A stretch of DNA of 64,000 nucleotides from Pyrrhoderma lamaoense (GCA_002794735.1 NBAZ01000010.1:1178001-1242000); one strand, 5' to 3'; counted from the first letter of the stretch, positions 24,049-36,636 are shown. Numbers and translations are program-made. Notes: generated by a model from the sequence alone, not told the origin.

Positions 24049-25454
24049 ATGAGCAATGTTGGGAAACATCTTCTGTCAGGTTTGTTATTAGGTCTCGTGA
24101 GCTCTGCGGGGGTAAAGGGCTCACATTACTTGCGTAAAATAGGTGGCCTCTCAGGACTGGCATCCACTTTGTTTCTTCAACCCTGTATGGTTTAATTTGC
24201 ACTCCAGTTTTGTCCACTATTCAGTAGCTTACAGAACATATTCGCAGTTGACCTTCTAAAAACACGTATTCAGCAGAGGGATGGAAGGTTGGATATGCGG
24301 TATGTGCACCCTTATTATACGTTAAAAACTTGCTCTAAATAAACTTTTTTAAGACAGAATACAAATGTATTCCGGGTAGCCCGTGAGATCGTTGTTAAAG
24401 ACGGTGTTTTCGGATTATGGAGAGGGACAGTTCCCTCGTTATTTCGGTATGTACTTCAGCTAGTCTTCATTAGTGTTTCTATAATGTCGGCACATACATC
24501 TCTACAGGAATGTTCCAGGTGTCGCACTGTACATGACCTCATTAACTAGGATTCGGACAATGATGTCTCAGTCAACATTTTTTGTTGAAAGAGATGCTAC
24601 TATGTACAAAAACTCTGGTTCTGTGCTACCTAAACTTTCGAGCCAAGGGAACCTACTTGCAGGTGCCGTGACTCGGGTTGCCGTCGGCTTCGCCTTAAAC
24701 CCCTTCTCAGTTATTAAGGCTCGCTTTGAAGTATGATTCTCCCAATCTCACATTCAATCAAACTTTGTCTTATATGAAATTTTGAAATAGAGTAATGTTT
24801 ATAACTCTCAAAGAGTCTCATTCCCTACTGCAATGGCGTCAATTATTCGATCTGGGCCTACAGAACTTTTCAAGGGATTTGTTCCCTCCGCTTTACGAGA
24901 CGCCCCGTACGCAGGTATATTTGTTGCTGTGTATGAAAAAATCAAGAGACAAACATGTTCGTATCAACTCATCTTCTGGTGCTTCTTGTAACGAGCCGAA
25001 AAATATTTCCATACAGCTTCTGTATCTGGTACCTCTTCAGTCTTATCTTCTACAATTATCCATACTACTTCTGCCGCTACTGCCGGTGTCGTATCAACGC
25101 TAATAACACATCCTTTCGATGTGATCAAGGTATGTTTCTTATTACGTCTGGAGAAGCAGCTTCTTGAACTAATAGTTCGTGCCAGACGAAAGTCCAGGTT
25201 CGTCAGGAAGATAGGTATCACGGGTTTCAGCGTACGGTGAATACAATGTGGAAGGTTTGTTTGCCTTGTTTCATCCTAGGTTTACTATCTTAATCGCTAA
25301 CGTACATGAATTTGAATAGCAAAGAGGAATACTTGGATTCTTTGATGGCGTCTCTTTGCGTGTTTCCAGGAAGGTACTCAGCTCCGCGATTGGATGGGCG
25401 GTTTATGAAGGGGTCCTTATAGTTTTTCATAATAATGAGAGTACAATGCAATAA
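24049..25454 (+). CDS. HEM25: Mitochondrial glycine transporter (SLC25A38/Hem25 family)
   Basis: Inner-membrane carrier that imports glycine for heme synthesis. Nine exons (24049-24079, 24143-24184, 24248-24299, 24354-24446, 24508-24730, 24791-24956, 25017-25129, 25186-25254, 25320-25454) sum to 307 residues. The three carrier repeats are visible through their Px[D/E]xx[K/R] signatures: QPFDLLKTR, a divergent NPFSVIKAR, and HPFDVIKTK. The family-specific C-terminus reads YHGFQRTVNTMWKQRGILGFFDGVSLRVSRK. This combination fits SLC25A38 better than other carriers. The second signature has Ser where Asp/Glu is usual, as in many members of this subfamily. The short 5' exon was chosen because it completes HLLSGGLSGLAST. 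Confidence 0.93.
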
Positions 25455-25594
25455 TATCAAGTTAAACGAATTAAAATTCTAATAATACCCTGTTAAACTG
25501 ATCTCTTTTAGAGATAGCTAACGTTGCTTGAAAATTAGAAAGTTGCCGGTGATGTCGTTGTGACTCATGGAAAGTGTCTGATGTAAGAAGAAAT

Positions 25595-27368
25595 TCAGGA
25601 GTATTCCTTTTGGATAAGTTTAGCAATTGTTTGTAGTTGGATATTGCTGGTCCCTTCGTAAATTGCGCCCTGCGAAATTAATTAACAAGATTGATAAATT
25701 ATGTGTTGTAATTAAACCTACTATCTTAGAATCTCTCCAGTACTTCTCGATACCTGTTTCCCTTGTAAAACCAACCCCTCCTGCCCACTCAATTGCCAAC
25801 CCGCTCACACGCTGAGCGACTTGGCTTGCAGCGAGTTTCGCCATCGCCGCTTCTTTCGTGAAATTCTTTCCTTCTTCCTTGCGCCGAGCTGCGTTGTACG
25901 TAAGTAGACGTGCACTAGCTATATCGGTAGCTGCTTGTGCAATTTGGAAGGCCATCCCTTGGAATGTCCCAACGGGCTGCCCGAACTGCACCCGTTGGTA
26001 AGTATATGGGACCGCCTTATCAAATGCACCTTGGGCTAGACCTATCATCTGTGCAGCTATCCCAATTCTCCCTATGGAAGAGTATTAATTTACCGCTTGT
26101 GATGTTTCCGTATTCACAGTACCTTCATTGAGGCACTCGATAGCAATCTAAGGGACAGAAGAGGTTTAGTTCATCCGATCCGCACTTTTCGAAGAGCTAA
26201 GAGTATACCTTGTAGCCTTGTCCGATTCCTCCGATTACATTCTCGGACGGAACTCTCAAATCATCAAAATTTAATGTGCAGGTAGAAGATGCTCGTATTC
26301 CAAGCTTTTGCTCTTTCTTTGCTATCTGAATTCCCATGTCCTTTGTTGCAGCAAAACAAGTGATGCCTTTATATCCCTTGGATGGGTCAACCTATGGTCA
26401 TCGTGGTCAGTTTCTCGCAGTACTTGTGAGGGCTATGTGTTATACATTTGCAAATATTAAAAAGACTTCGGCTTCATAGGAGTTAGTAATCCACATTTTG
26501 GATCCGTTGATAACCCAATCATTCCCCTCCTTCCGGGCCCGGGTTTGGAGGGCAAATGCATCCGAACCTGATGCAGGCTCAGAGAGACAAAATGATCCAA
26601 CCTTTGAGGAGAATCAGCTTGAACATGATTAAGCAGTATGTTACATTTCTTCTTTAACGTACGCTCTTTTCAGATAACAAAGGTAAGAATCTTTCTTTCT
26701 GTTCCTTCGTACCGTGAACTCGAAATATTGTGTTTACAAGCGTATTGTGGACATCACATAGAACAGAAACGGATGGATCGACCTTTGCTAGCTCTTCAAT
26801 TGCAATTATAGCAGACGTGAATGAGCATCCCGCACCGCCATATTCTGTTGGCGTTTCGATTCCCATGAGCTATCACCGAAGAATAGTCTCAGTACGGACA
26901 AAACGCGAAAAGTAAGTAGGATCTCATACTCCCTGTTCGTATAAACCAGTGATAATTTCCGGGTCCATCATCTCCTTTTCATCCATTTCTCGAACTTTTG
27001 GACCAACAACCTCCGTAGAGAATCTTCTGACTGTGATGCACATACATGTCAGATCTTAGATAGAAACTTCGATGTTTATTGTAAACTAACCAGACTCTTG
27101 AAGCATCATCTCTTCTTCTGTGAGAGTATCAAGCGAATTCAGAATACTTTCGGAGTGGGCAGGATATGTAGCCGAGAAGTTTCGGGCTGGCTGCCTTTAG
27201 AGACGAAATGGGTGAGGAATGTTAGCCTCGACAAGCGACCGACTTCAATGTCTGGGATTGCGCTGAAAATCACCTGAATGTAGATACTAAAACACGTCTA
27301 CGAGTTCGAAACAGCCTGGAACTCGTGTTCGCTCTGGAGGAGATAGAACGTAGAGCACATGTGGACAT
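25595..27368 (-). CDS. Mitochondrial short/branched-chain acyl-CoA dehydrogenase
   Basis: FAD enzyme that introduces the alpha-beta double bond into short or branched acyl-CoA. The ATG at 27368 opens an Arg/Ser-rich presequence ([20 protein letters not shown]), then joins in phase to the mature part ([16 protein letters not shown]). Landmarks in order are [75 protein letters not shown], and the C-terminal [17 protein letters not shown]. In the last of these the Glu of YEGTS is the expected catalytic base. The product resembles ACADSB. It has no b5 domain and is unrelated in subfamily to the fusion at 14700. Stop at 25595-25597. It shares a divergent promoter with the BTB gene. Confidence 0.94.
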
Positions 27369-27776
27369 TTCGGTGAAAGGTGGTGAAAAGAGCAAGGCAA
27401 GAGTGTGTAGAAATATAACATGATTTTTGTTTTGCTAGTGATTTATACTGCTAAATTCCAAGGTCCGGATTGGGGCGCTGTTTCACATGACAGTTTCAGC
27501 CCCGGATTTGCGCTTTTACTATTACTAATGGCTTTATTGAACTCCGCTACATTTGAGTATCCATCTGTACTGACTTATTTGTGATGAAGGTCTCAACTTG
27601 AAGAATGTTGTCCTCCACGCATGCTATGTGGGCTGGCACGGAATCAGAAGCTTATAGTGTCAAGTCTTAGGCTTGCTTATCATCCTTCACTTCACTTCTT
27701 TGGGCCCCAGCTTTTTCTCCTGCTTTTAGTTCTGCTTTCGTTTGCCGTTTCTCTTAGCTTTCTTTCTTCGCTCATC
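27369..27776. promoter_or_regulatory. Shared divergent promoter ACAD / BTB protein
   Basis: About 400 bp between divergent starts. Pyrimidine-rich sequence lies just before 27777. If the BTB protein starts at the upstream ATG (27621) the gap shrinks to 252 bp. No specific motif was recognised. Confidence 0.45.
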
Positions 27777-29013
27777 ATGCTTAGAACTTCAAGTTCGCCA
27801 AATCTGTGTCTTCCTTTACACCCTTCTCCGGTTTCCATATCACCGTTTTCAAGTCCATCAATATCACCAATATCCAGTGAGACTACTGCAGTGACTTCGG
27901 AATCTAGGCAAACCGACTTTTGGTTTAGTGATGGAAGTGTTATACTTGTCGCTGGTAACGTAGCATTCAAGGTTCATGGAGGGCAGCTATCACGCCATTC
28001 AGAAGTTTTCAAAGACCTTCTGTCAGTTCCACAACCTCCAGACGAAGCCATGTTCGAGGATTGTTATATCATTGAACTTCATGACTCTCCCGTAGATGTC
28101 TGGTATCTTCTCAAAGCACTTTATGATGGCCTGTGAGTATTTGCATCTTCGTCTATAATGTCATAACTCTGATTTTAACTTGTGACCTTACAGATACTTC
28201 AAACAGCTATGCTCCTCTGACTTTGCCAATATATCTGCTGTTCTCCGACTTTCTTCAAAATACTTCGTTGATCATCTTCGTGAACGCTGCCTTAGTCGAC
28301 TATTAATTGACTGGCCCTGTACACTGGCTGCATGGGACTCTCGCGAGGTTGAGGCTACAGACTCTTTCGGAAGATACAGCCCTCGAGCGCGTTTTGCTCA
28401 TCCAATTCTAGTTATAAACTTTGCACGAGAAATGGGTTTAAATCATATACTTCCATGTGCTTTCTATGATCTCTGCCGCTATGGTCCATCGAAAATTGTC
28501 GCCGGTGCCCAGAGTGCTGAAGGAGGCTGTCCAATAAAGATGGGCCCTCAAAATACAGGTTCTCACGCTATTCAGTCTCATTTGTCTCTAAGTGATTTGC
28601 GCATTGTCTTACTTGGACGGGAAAGAGCACAACGTGTTGTAGCATCGTTTATTGAAGAAGAATTAAATAATCGTGAACCAGCCTCGGATTGCCATAATCG
28701 CGAGTCTGATGATGGCGAACGCGTATGCCGCGAGTCCTTCTACTTCATCATGCTTAATTTGTTACGTTCTATTGGAGGCCTTGCTAGTGGTCGAGGCTGC
28801 GATCCACTATTCTCTCTGACTCAGGCAGCAGACATGATGAACCGAACTGATTTCTCGGATGGAAACCAGTTTTGTAGTCTCAAGCTTTGTGCCCCTTGTA
28901 GAACAGATTTCTCGATCTCCGTAAGGAATACAAGAGAAAGGATATGGGTACAAGTTCCATCCTGGTTCGGCATGGAAGATTTCACTGGTGTGCCCAAGAG
29001 AAATCTATCGTAG
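27777..29013 (+). CDS. BTB/POZ domain protein
   Basis: Two exons (to 28132 and 28194-29013). After a Ser/Pro-rich N-terminus the protein reads TDFWFSDGSVILVAGNVAFKVHGGQLSRHSEVFKDLL, a clear BTB start as in the expanded BTB families of mushroom-forming fungi. The domain continues over the intron (ALYDGLYFKQLCSSDFANISAVLRLSSKYFVDHLRERCL). The C-terminal half (SIEEEL, MMNRTDFSDGNQFCSLKLCAPCRTDF) has a Cys pair pattern but no domain I recognise. An upstream in-frame ATG at 27621 would add a hydrophobic stretch unlikely in a BTB protein, so 27777 is preferred. Function unknown; possibly a ubiquitin ligase adaptor. Confidence 0.85.
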
Positions 29014-29229
29014 TGTATATTTTCATGTTTTCTTGCATCTCAGGATTGATTCTCTTTGTTATATCTTTTGTTTTCCACGCATATTTCCACTTAGTCACGA
29101 CGGACGCTTTCTTCGCAATTCTTTGCTCAATTAATTCTCTATCTACATCAACCTTGTGTTGTGCATCGGACTCTTATTACATATCCTTAACATACTATAA
29201 TAAAGGACATTTCCAGTAGAGAACATAAA

Positions 29230-30029
29230 TTAAGTTGTGCTATAGTACAATCGTTGAGCGATATCGTTTACTACCCAGTTGAGACCCTGCACCAGATTAA
29301 GTCCAGACATTGCACTGCAGCTTGATATGCGCCAGTTATGATGTTTAATACTATCCAGCTCTAATGCCTTTCTGATGTCCTCTTCAGGTAACGAGCCTGG
29401 GATGTCTTGTTTATTTGCAAATATCAGAAGAGAAGCACCTGCAAGTCGCTAGATGGAGTATGTCAGCCGCTGGAAGGAAATGGGAGGGGGAAGACATATC
29501 TGACATCTTCCGTAAGTAGCTTGTGAAGTTCTTCTTTGCAATCGGATAATCGTAGTTTATCGCCGGAGTCAACAACCCAAACTATCGCATCCGTTTGTTC
29601 AAAATAGTTTCTCCAATAAGGTCGCAACGTCCTTTGTCCACCAACATCCCCTATATCCCAGACAATGGCGATTGTTATATTCGTATCATGCAGGTCATCA
29701 TGATATGATGACAAGCTCACATATATTAAGAGTGTACCTAGAGAATTGTAAATCTTTCAGTAAGGAAGATACTGAGATGAAAAGATCGAAAGAGATTACC
29801 GGCCATGCATGAATGTCTTTATGTTGAATCCTAGTGTCGGACTAACTGACATTACATCTTCACCATTAAGTTTTTTCAAAATTGTTGTCTTTCCAGCATT
29901 ATCGAGGCCGCTTAATTGGAGTATTCGTAAGTCTAATCAGATACAGAACGATGACAGCAATTACAGGAAGAGGATACGCATCTCCCTCTCCTTCATTTTA
30001 TTCTTACGGATGACTGTAAGTAACCCCAT
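29230..30029 (-). CDS. ARL2: ADP-ribosylation factor-like GTPase ARL2
   Basis: Small GTPase that works with tubulin cofactors and mitochondrial factors. From the ATG at 30029 the spliced protein starts [20 protein letters not shown]. It then shows the P-loop GLDNAGKTT, the switch region [31 protein letters not shown] and NKQD. The C-terminal part reads [28 protein letters not shown], which separates ARL2 from ARF and ARL1. Gly2 is present for possible modification. The P-loop exon joins by the acceptor that completes FLGLDN; another acceptor upstream would add six residues and is less likely. The stop is at 29230-29232. It shares a 156-bp divergent promoter with the glycosyltransferase-like gene. 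Confidence 0.95.
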
Positions 30030-30185
30030 AGCGACTATTACAGTGATATTGCATCAATGACCAGAATTGACTGAGTTGTAAGATTATGTGTAGTCCATAC
30101 GTGCAATGTCCCAGAAATTCTCTGTCAATCACCACATAATCTTGTCGGAGCTTAAACTCAACAATCAAAGGACCTCGCTTGTCCT

Positions 30186-31892
30186 ATGTTCACCCTTCTC
30201 ACTTTCTCATTCACCTGTCTTCTTCTTCACATGCGTGTATCTGCTCACAAGCGCCTTTTGAACACACCTAAGATTGAAAAGGCTTTAGAAGAGGATAAAA
30301 TCGATCCTTTCAATGTTAACTGCCACACTCAGGGCCAGTTCAGTCCCAGGTCAAAGCTAGGGACTGTTACCTTGAAATCGCGGTATCATGTGTCCCAGAC
30401 CTTTTCTTCTTCCCGTAAGAGGTCGATTACTGTACTTGTATCAATACTAGCTATTTCTCTGTCGATTCTAGTCATATGGATGTGCTATTTTATTCAAGGA
30501 TATACCCCTGTGATGATTAACAGCAAGGAGGTCACTAATCACACCGAAGACCATTCTCCGCTTGTACTTCGCTTAGGAAGCAATGATGAAAACTTTGATC
30601 ATAACCTGAAAACTGAAAAAGACTCGATCAAATATCTAGCGTATCTTCCTCATAGTGGATTCCATAATCAGCGCATCGCATTAGAAAATGCACTTGTTAT
30701 GTCACGGATATTGAATCGTACCCTTTTAGTCCCGCCAGTAAGACTTGGGAGGACACTCACATACTATCCCTTTGATCACCTTTTTGATCTAATCTCTCTG
30801 TCAGGCAAGGAAGGGCTCTCTCACTGCATCTATGATAGCTCATGGGAAACGCTGCCTATCGAATGCTCTGATTACTATGAATATACTTTAGTACCTTGGG
30901 GCTGGCTTTCTAATACTTCGTCGCTATTCTCTGTACAACCCGTTATTCAACGCTGGGACATGTCCCCTTCTTATGTGCAGCACGCACTGGGTATTGCTGA
31001 CAATGATACTTTCTTTGTCAAGGATGAAGGCCCATATGACTACCGATTTGTAGATGCAGACCCTTTGGACATGCCAGGGGCTCGATTCAAAGAAGTGATT
31101 TCCATGGCTTTACTTTCACAACTTCCTCATCGCTTGATCCATGTTGGTACACTCTTTGGTTCGAGTCGTCTGCGTCTGCGGCGTTCACAGAACTTGGCCT
31201 TTAGAAAAGAAGTTCGTCAAAGTATGACTTTCTCAAACGAATTATTCGATAAATTATCTAAAACTATTGGGATGGGCATGGGAGAGAAGTATTTATCCGT
31301 ACATATCAGACTTGGTGACGGAAACTTTGAGAAAAAGGGAGAGAAAAATGTGCGACTCATCTGGTGGAAACTATTGACAGATATCTTGGGCTTTGATGAT
31401 TCGACTACTTTAAAACTTGAAAATCGAGCTACTGGTCACAATTTCTCATCTCCACCTCTGATATCTCATAAGGAAACAAACACGAAAGTGATAGATGTTC
31501 CTAAAGTTTCTTTTCCTGTTGTTATAAGTTCTCAACTTACATGCCAAAAACATCAATATTCTGACACTGGATTGTCGTTGTTAAACATACCTTTATATAT
31601 ATCTACAGATGTCAGTGATCCTAGGGCTCATCCTTTGCTAAAGCGTTTTTATGCTACTTTCCCGTGTTCATTTACCCTAAACGACTTCACACAAGAAAAA
31701 GAATTCTTATCTCGTCTTCGAAGCGACTACGATTGGCTCCCAATGAAAGATTTCTTGATACCTTTTGTGGATGCGGTGGTTGCTGGCAAATCACTTGGAG
31801 TTGTTGGAACGGAGGGTAGTACTTTCAGTCAATTTGTGCAAGATGTCTTATGGCGTCAATACCATGGGTGGGAGATCGAAGAAAGAGGATGA
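30186..31892 (+). CDS. O-fucosyltransferase-like type II membrane protein
   Basis: Single uninterrupted frame of 568 codons, rare in this intron-rich window. One membrane helix lies at residues about 81-103 (ITVLVSILAISLSILVIWMC) after a basic cytosolic tail, giving type II topology in the secretory pathway. The lumenal part has YLPHSGFHNQRIALENALVMSRILNRTLLVPP, the start of GDP-fucose O-fucosyltransferase folds (PF10250-like), and SVHIRLGDG near residue 375, matching the HxRxGD-type motif. YISTDVSDP and a C-terminal segment with VVGTEGSTFSQFVQDV complete the fold. Several N-glycosylation sites (NRT, NTS, NDT, NFS) fit a lumenal location. The donor and acceptor are not known. An alternative start is the in-frame ATG at 30231. 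Confidence 0.75.
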   Translation: MFTLLTFSFTCLLLHMRVSAHKRLLNTPKIEKALEEDKIDPFNVNCHTQGQFSPRSKLGTVTLKSRYHVSQTFSSSRKRSITVLVSILAISLSILVIWMCYFIQGYTPVMINSKEVTNHTEDHSPLVLRLGSNDENFDHNLKTEKDSIKYLAYLPHSGFHNQRIALENALVMSRILNRTLLVPPVRLGRTLTYYPFDHLFDLISLSGKEGLSHCIYDSSWETLPIECSDYYEYTLVPWGWLSNTSSLFSVQPVIQRWDMSPSYVQHALGIADNDTFFVKDEGPYDYRFVDADPLDMPGARFKEVISMALLSQLPHRLIHVGTLFGSSRLRLRRSQNLAFRKEVRQSMTFSNELFDKLSKTIGMGMGEKYLSVHIRLGDGNFEKKGEKNVRLIWWKLLTDILGFDDSTTLKLENRATGHNFSSPPLISHKETNTKVIDVPKVSFPVVISSQLTCQKHQYSDTGLSLLNIPLYISTDVSDPRAHPLLKRFYATFPCSFTLNDFTQEKEFLSRLRSDYDWLPMKDFLIPFVDAVVAGKSLGVVGTEGSTFSQFVQDVLWRQYHGWEIEERG

Positions 31893-32237
31893 TTTTGAGG
31901 CGTAAACAAATTATAGCGAGGAATAATACCCGACGTTTTGGAACTTTCGACGATGTTCGTCTTATAGTTTTAGTGTTTTCTGTGTGTAAAAGTCAACACT
32001 TGTACCATACGAATGTGTTAGTGTCTGTATTATGGCATCATCCTTGTGTATACAATTCGGTTAAAAGCTGAGGGGGAATTATTGCTATTAAAAGAGTGCT
32101 CCTAAATTTTATTTTTATGTAACTTTGTAAGTTACTTACAAATGATAACTTTGCAAGATTAAATAAAGTGATCGCCACCTCCAGTGCCTCACGGTCACAG
32201 CGCATACGTTCACTTCAAACTTTGACGCCCACTAAGG
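31893..32237. other. Intergenic spacer with a 19-bp palindrome
   Basis: Holds the 3' UTR of the fucosyltransferase-like gene and the eIF5B promoter. The only notable structure is the inverted repeat at 32124-32142. Confidence 0.5.
32124..32142. repeat. Perfect inverted repeat TTTGTAAGT-T-ACTTACAAA
   Basis: Nine-base arms around one base, about 95 bp before the eIF5B ATG and 230 bp after the preceding stop. It may be a binding site for a dimeric factor; no family is recognised. Confidence 0.55.
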
Positions 32238-35200
32238 ATGGCCCCAAAGAACAAGGGAAAGAAGGGGAAAAAACGAGATGATGATGATTACTGGTAATGA
32301 GAGCACTCGATACTTTCTAGGATCTTACTAACCGGTACAACAGGGAGAATGCTGGGGAATCCGTTGCAGGAAATCTTGCGGGGCTTTCTTTGGGTGAAGC
32401 ACCGGAAGAAACTGCACCAGCAGCTAATGCAAATAAGTTCAGCAGCTTTGAGGTTCTCGGAGTCGACCCGGGCGATGTTGGTATGGAAAATGAGGAAGAC
32501 TTTGGAGGGTTAATGGTATGTAGAATAATCAAATCATAATCTTAGCGTGTTCTAGGATATGCCAATTCAGTCATGTCTATAGGCAGCAATCAAGGCTTCT
32601 TCAAGCAAGGACAAGAAGGACAAAAAGAAGGACAAAAAGAAAGCCTCTAAAAACTTAGACGAAGTTAATGAAGAGCCTACTAAGGGTGATCCCCAAGCAG
32701 AAGATAATGTACCTCAGAAGGCCGTGTCCATGACTGCTGATGAACTAGCCGACGATGAATGGGGTTCAGAAACTGGTAAGGAGAAGAAAGGGAAGAAGAA
32801 GGGTGTTGAAATACCGGAGGAAACCAGGGGGACAGAAGGTAAGGAACTAGACTTTACTCAAGTACAAGAGCTATTAATCTATATATAAGTATAGATAATG
32901 ACGGTGATGGTGATTCTGGACTGAAACTACGCTCTAAGAAGGAAAAGGAAAAGCTGAAAAAAGAAAAAGAAAAGGTTTGCATCCATTCTCTAAGTTTGAC
33001 ATACAATACTGAGAAATGGATGGTTTAAGGCTAAGAAAAAAGCTCAAGCAGCTGCTAAAAAGGCCCAGTCAGCAACTAAGGACTCTGATGCCGCGCCACC
33101 TGCTCCTGAACCTGCACCTGCCAATGAGGTACCCCCTCCAGCACAGGACACCGCCGAAAAAGACGATGATGCTGAAGATGAAGTCGCTACTGGCGGGAAG
33201 TCAGATAAGAAAAAGAAGAAGAAGAAAGCGAAGAAAGATGACGAACCGGCACCCGCTCCTGCTCCATCTAAGAAGAAAGGAACAGGTATCTCGGCTTTGA
33301 AGGCAATGATGGAGGAGAAGAAGAGGTTAGAAGAAGAGGCTAAGAGGCGTGAGGAAGAGGAAAGGAAGAGAATAGAGGAAGAAGAAAGAAGAATAGAGGA
33401 GGAGGAGAGGAAAAAACAAGAAGAGAAACTACGAAAGAAGGAAAAAGAAAAAGTACTGTTGTTTATTGTCCTTTTTTAGTCATTCTACTAACATTGATGT
33501 TCTAGGCCAAGATTGAACTTGCAAAGAAGGAGGGTCGTTATCTTACGCCAAAACAAAAAGAAGAACTGAGGCGTGCTGAGCTGAGAAAGAAGGCGCTTCT
33601 TGCCTCAGGAGTCCAGGTAGAAGGTCTTCAACAACAAGGGGAAAAACCAAAGAAAATATCATATGGAAGTCGGAAAAGAAAGCCTAATAATAACAAGGTC
33701 AAAGATGACGACAAATCTTCAGCTACTGCTACTCCAGAGGTTCAGTCACCCGTTGTCAGATCCGAAGAACTTCCTGTTGCAGAAACTCAGCCGGAAATGG
33801 AATCACCGGTTAAGGAGGATGCTGTAAAGGATGACTGGGATGCGGAAAGTGGATCAGAGGCAGAGCCTAGTCCTTCAAAATCTCAAGATGTGAAGAACGA
33901 TTGGGATGCAAGCTCGGATGAAGAGGGAAGACCAGTAGCACTCAAGAAGCCAGTTACCGAAGCCAAAGTGGTACCAATACAAAAAGGTAATGTCCATTAA
34001 ACGATGTGTATATGCGGTACTCAACATCATGATATAATTGATAGAAATGAAGAAAGTCGAAGTCGAAAAGAAAGTACCGAAGGAAGTGGAAACGCCTCCA
34101 CCAACCAGTGCTGTATCCGAAAGAGTTACTGAAGTAGAAGAGTCTGATGATTCTGAGTCCGATTCGGGCTCGGAGAGTGAGTCGGATGACTCTGAAGATG
34201 ATTCAAGCGATGAATCTGGCTCTGAAGATGATGGCATGACGAAGGCACAGAAGCTTGCAATACAACGAAAAGCAGAGGCTGCTGAAAGGAAAGCCAAAGC
34301 TCACGAGGCTGCGCTAGCAGCCCGTAGTAAAGATGACCTTCGTAGTCCTATATGTTGTATTCTCGGCCACGTCGATACCGGTAAAACCAAACTTTTGGAT
34401 AAGGTGATTCGCTAATCACAAACACGTTGGATACTAAACTGACCATAGAACACAGATTCGTCAAACAAATGTTCAAGAAGGAGAAGCGGGAGGTATCACT
34501 CAGCAGATTGGTGCAACTTATTTCCCAGTGGACGCAATTAAGACGAAAACTGCTGTCCTAAACAAGGTAACTAGTTTCCCCAAATACACCTTTCTGTGTG
34601 ATTCAGTATCAAATTGTTCGAAAACGTTTAGGATGGGACACAAGAGTATAAAATTCCAGGTTTACTCATCATTGATACTCCCGGGCACGAATCCTTCACG
34701 AATCTTCGATCTCGTGGTAGTTCGTTATGTAACATCGCTATCCTTGTAGTTGATATTCTGGTATGGTCGTATTTCCCTTTGACTGGTGCTGTACTGTACC
34801 TAACAGGATGATACATAGCATGGTCTTGAGCAACAGACCTTGGAATCCCTTCGTCTACTCAGGGATAGAAAGACACCTTTTATCGTGGCTTTGAATAAGG
34901 TAAATAAAAGATTAGATGAAGCATAGCATATGTTCTCACGTCATATCTCAGATCGATCGGCTTTATGGATGGAAAGAAACGAAGGATGGAGCCTTCCAGG
35001 AGTCTCTTGCAAAACAATCGCCTTCCGTAAGACGTGAATTCGAGGATCGTGTGCAAAAAACTATCGTTGCATTTGCGGAGCAAGGTCTTAATGCAGTATT
35101 ATACTACGAGAACAAGAGTTTCGCACGTAATGTTTCACTGGTACCAACATCTGCCATCACTGGCGAAGGTGTTCCGGATATGATTATGCTTCTAGTCAAC

Positions 35201-36636
35201 CTTACCCAGCAAAGGATGAGCGACCGTTTGATGTATCTCTCAGAGCTGGAATGTACTGTACTAGAAGTCAAAGTTATAGAGGGATTGGGAACAACTATCG
35301 ATGTGGTCTTGTCTAACGGGATATTGCATGAAGGTGATAGAATTGTAGTGTGTGGATTGAATGGACCCATTGTAACACAGGTCCGAGCTCTACTAACGCC
35401 TCAACCGTTAAGGGAATTGAGAATAAAAGTAAGTCTGATTCTTCACAAAAAAAGGACCTAGTACTGAGTTGTAAATTAGTCTCAATATGTACATCATAAA
35501 GAAGTTAAGGCAGCTTTAGGTGTAAAAATCGCTGCTCCTGACCTTGAGAAAGCCATTGCTGGTTCGCGTCTTCTCGTTGTTGGCCCAGATGATGACGAGG
35601 ACGATCTACGAGATGAAGTGATGTCCGATCTTACCACACTTCTTAATTCAATCGACAAATCTGGTAGAGGTGTCTGTGTCCAAGCAAGTACACTCGGGTC
35701 TCTCGAGGCTCTTCTAGACTTCCTGAAAGAGAGTAAGATTCCCGTTTCTGGAATAAATATTGGCCCCGTACACAAGAAGGATGTCATGCGCTGTGCAACC
35801 GTGATTGAAAAAGCGAAGGAACTTGCATGTATTCTTTGTTTTGACGTTCCGGTTGATAAGGACGCTGAGAAACTTGCAGAAGACATTGGTGTCAAACTAT
35901 TCAAAGGTAGTGTGCTTATTATAGTATTTCTTCTTTTCTGAAAAACTAACGAGAGGTTACAGCGGATATTATCTACCACTTATTTGATGCTTTCACGGCT
36001 TATAATGCTGAAATAATGGAAGCTAAGAGGAAAGATGCTGCACCTCAGGCTGTCTGGCCTTGTCGCTTAAAGATTATTGCATGCTTTGCAAAACGTGATC
36101 CTATTATTCTTGGTGTTGATATAATAGACGGTTCACTGAGAGTAGGGACCCCACTATGTGTTGTGAAGGTTGATCCCGTGACTCAGAAGAGAGAAATCAT
36201 CGATCTTGGCAAGATGTATTTAACCTTCTATATTTTATAAGTGTCTGGTACTGATAAGTTTCTAGCACTTCTCTGGAGATAAACCATAAGTCCATGGATG
36301 TTGTCAAGAAATCCCAAGCTGGAGGTGGTGTTGCGGTAAAGATCGAGCACGCGGTATATCAATCTGCAAAGATGTTTGGAAGACATTTCGACGACAAAGA
36401 TGAATTAGTTAGTCACGTAACACGGGCGAGTATCGATGTTCTGAAGGTATGTTTTCGAGCTTCACTCGAAGTCTCAATATACTGATATGGCACTAGTCAA
36501 CGTTCAAAGCGGATGTGACAACCGAAGAATGGCTTTTGATTAAAGCACTAAAACCTGTGAGTAGACTACATCCAGTGCCTTCCAGAACCTCTCATGATAA
36601 CATTTGTCCGATCCAAAGCGTCTTGGTATTCCATGA
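32238..36636 (+). CDS. FUN12: Translation initiation factor eIF5B
   Basis: GTPase that joins the 60S subunit to the 48S complex. The start [19 protein letters not shown] and ENAGESV are typical of fungal eIF5B. A long Lys/Glu-rich and acidic N-terminal half follows, with a highly charged helix around 33300-33450 and an acidic Ser/Asp tract around 34130-34230. The G domain has [33 protein letters not shown] and NKID. Later parts ([42 protein letters not shown]-type linker; [36 protein letters not shown]) cover domains II-IV. The last exon (36619-36636) ends KPRLGIP, consistent with the eIF1A-binding tail. Many introns; all junctions I checked keep frame. The symbol follows the yeast name. Confidence 0.96.

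Noticed and set aside
33016..33300. Arg/Lys/Leu-rich frame inside eIF5B
   Set aside because: It is the alternative frame of the Lys/Glu-rich exon, which reads through in the eIF5B frame with matching splice sites.
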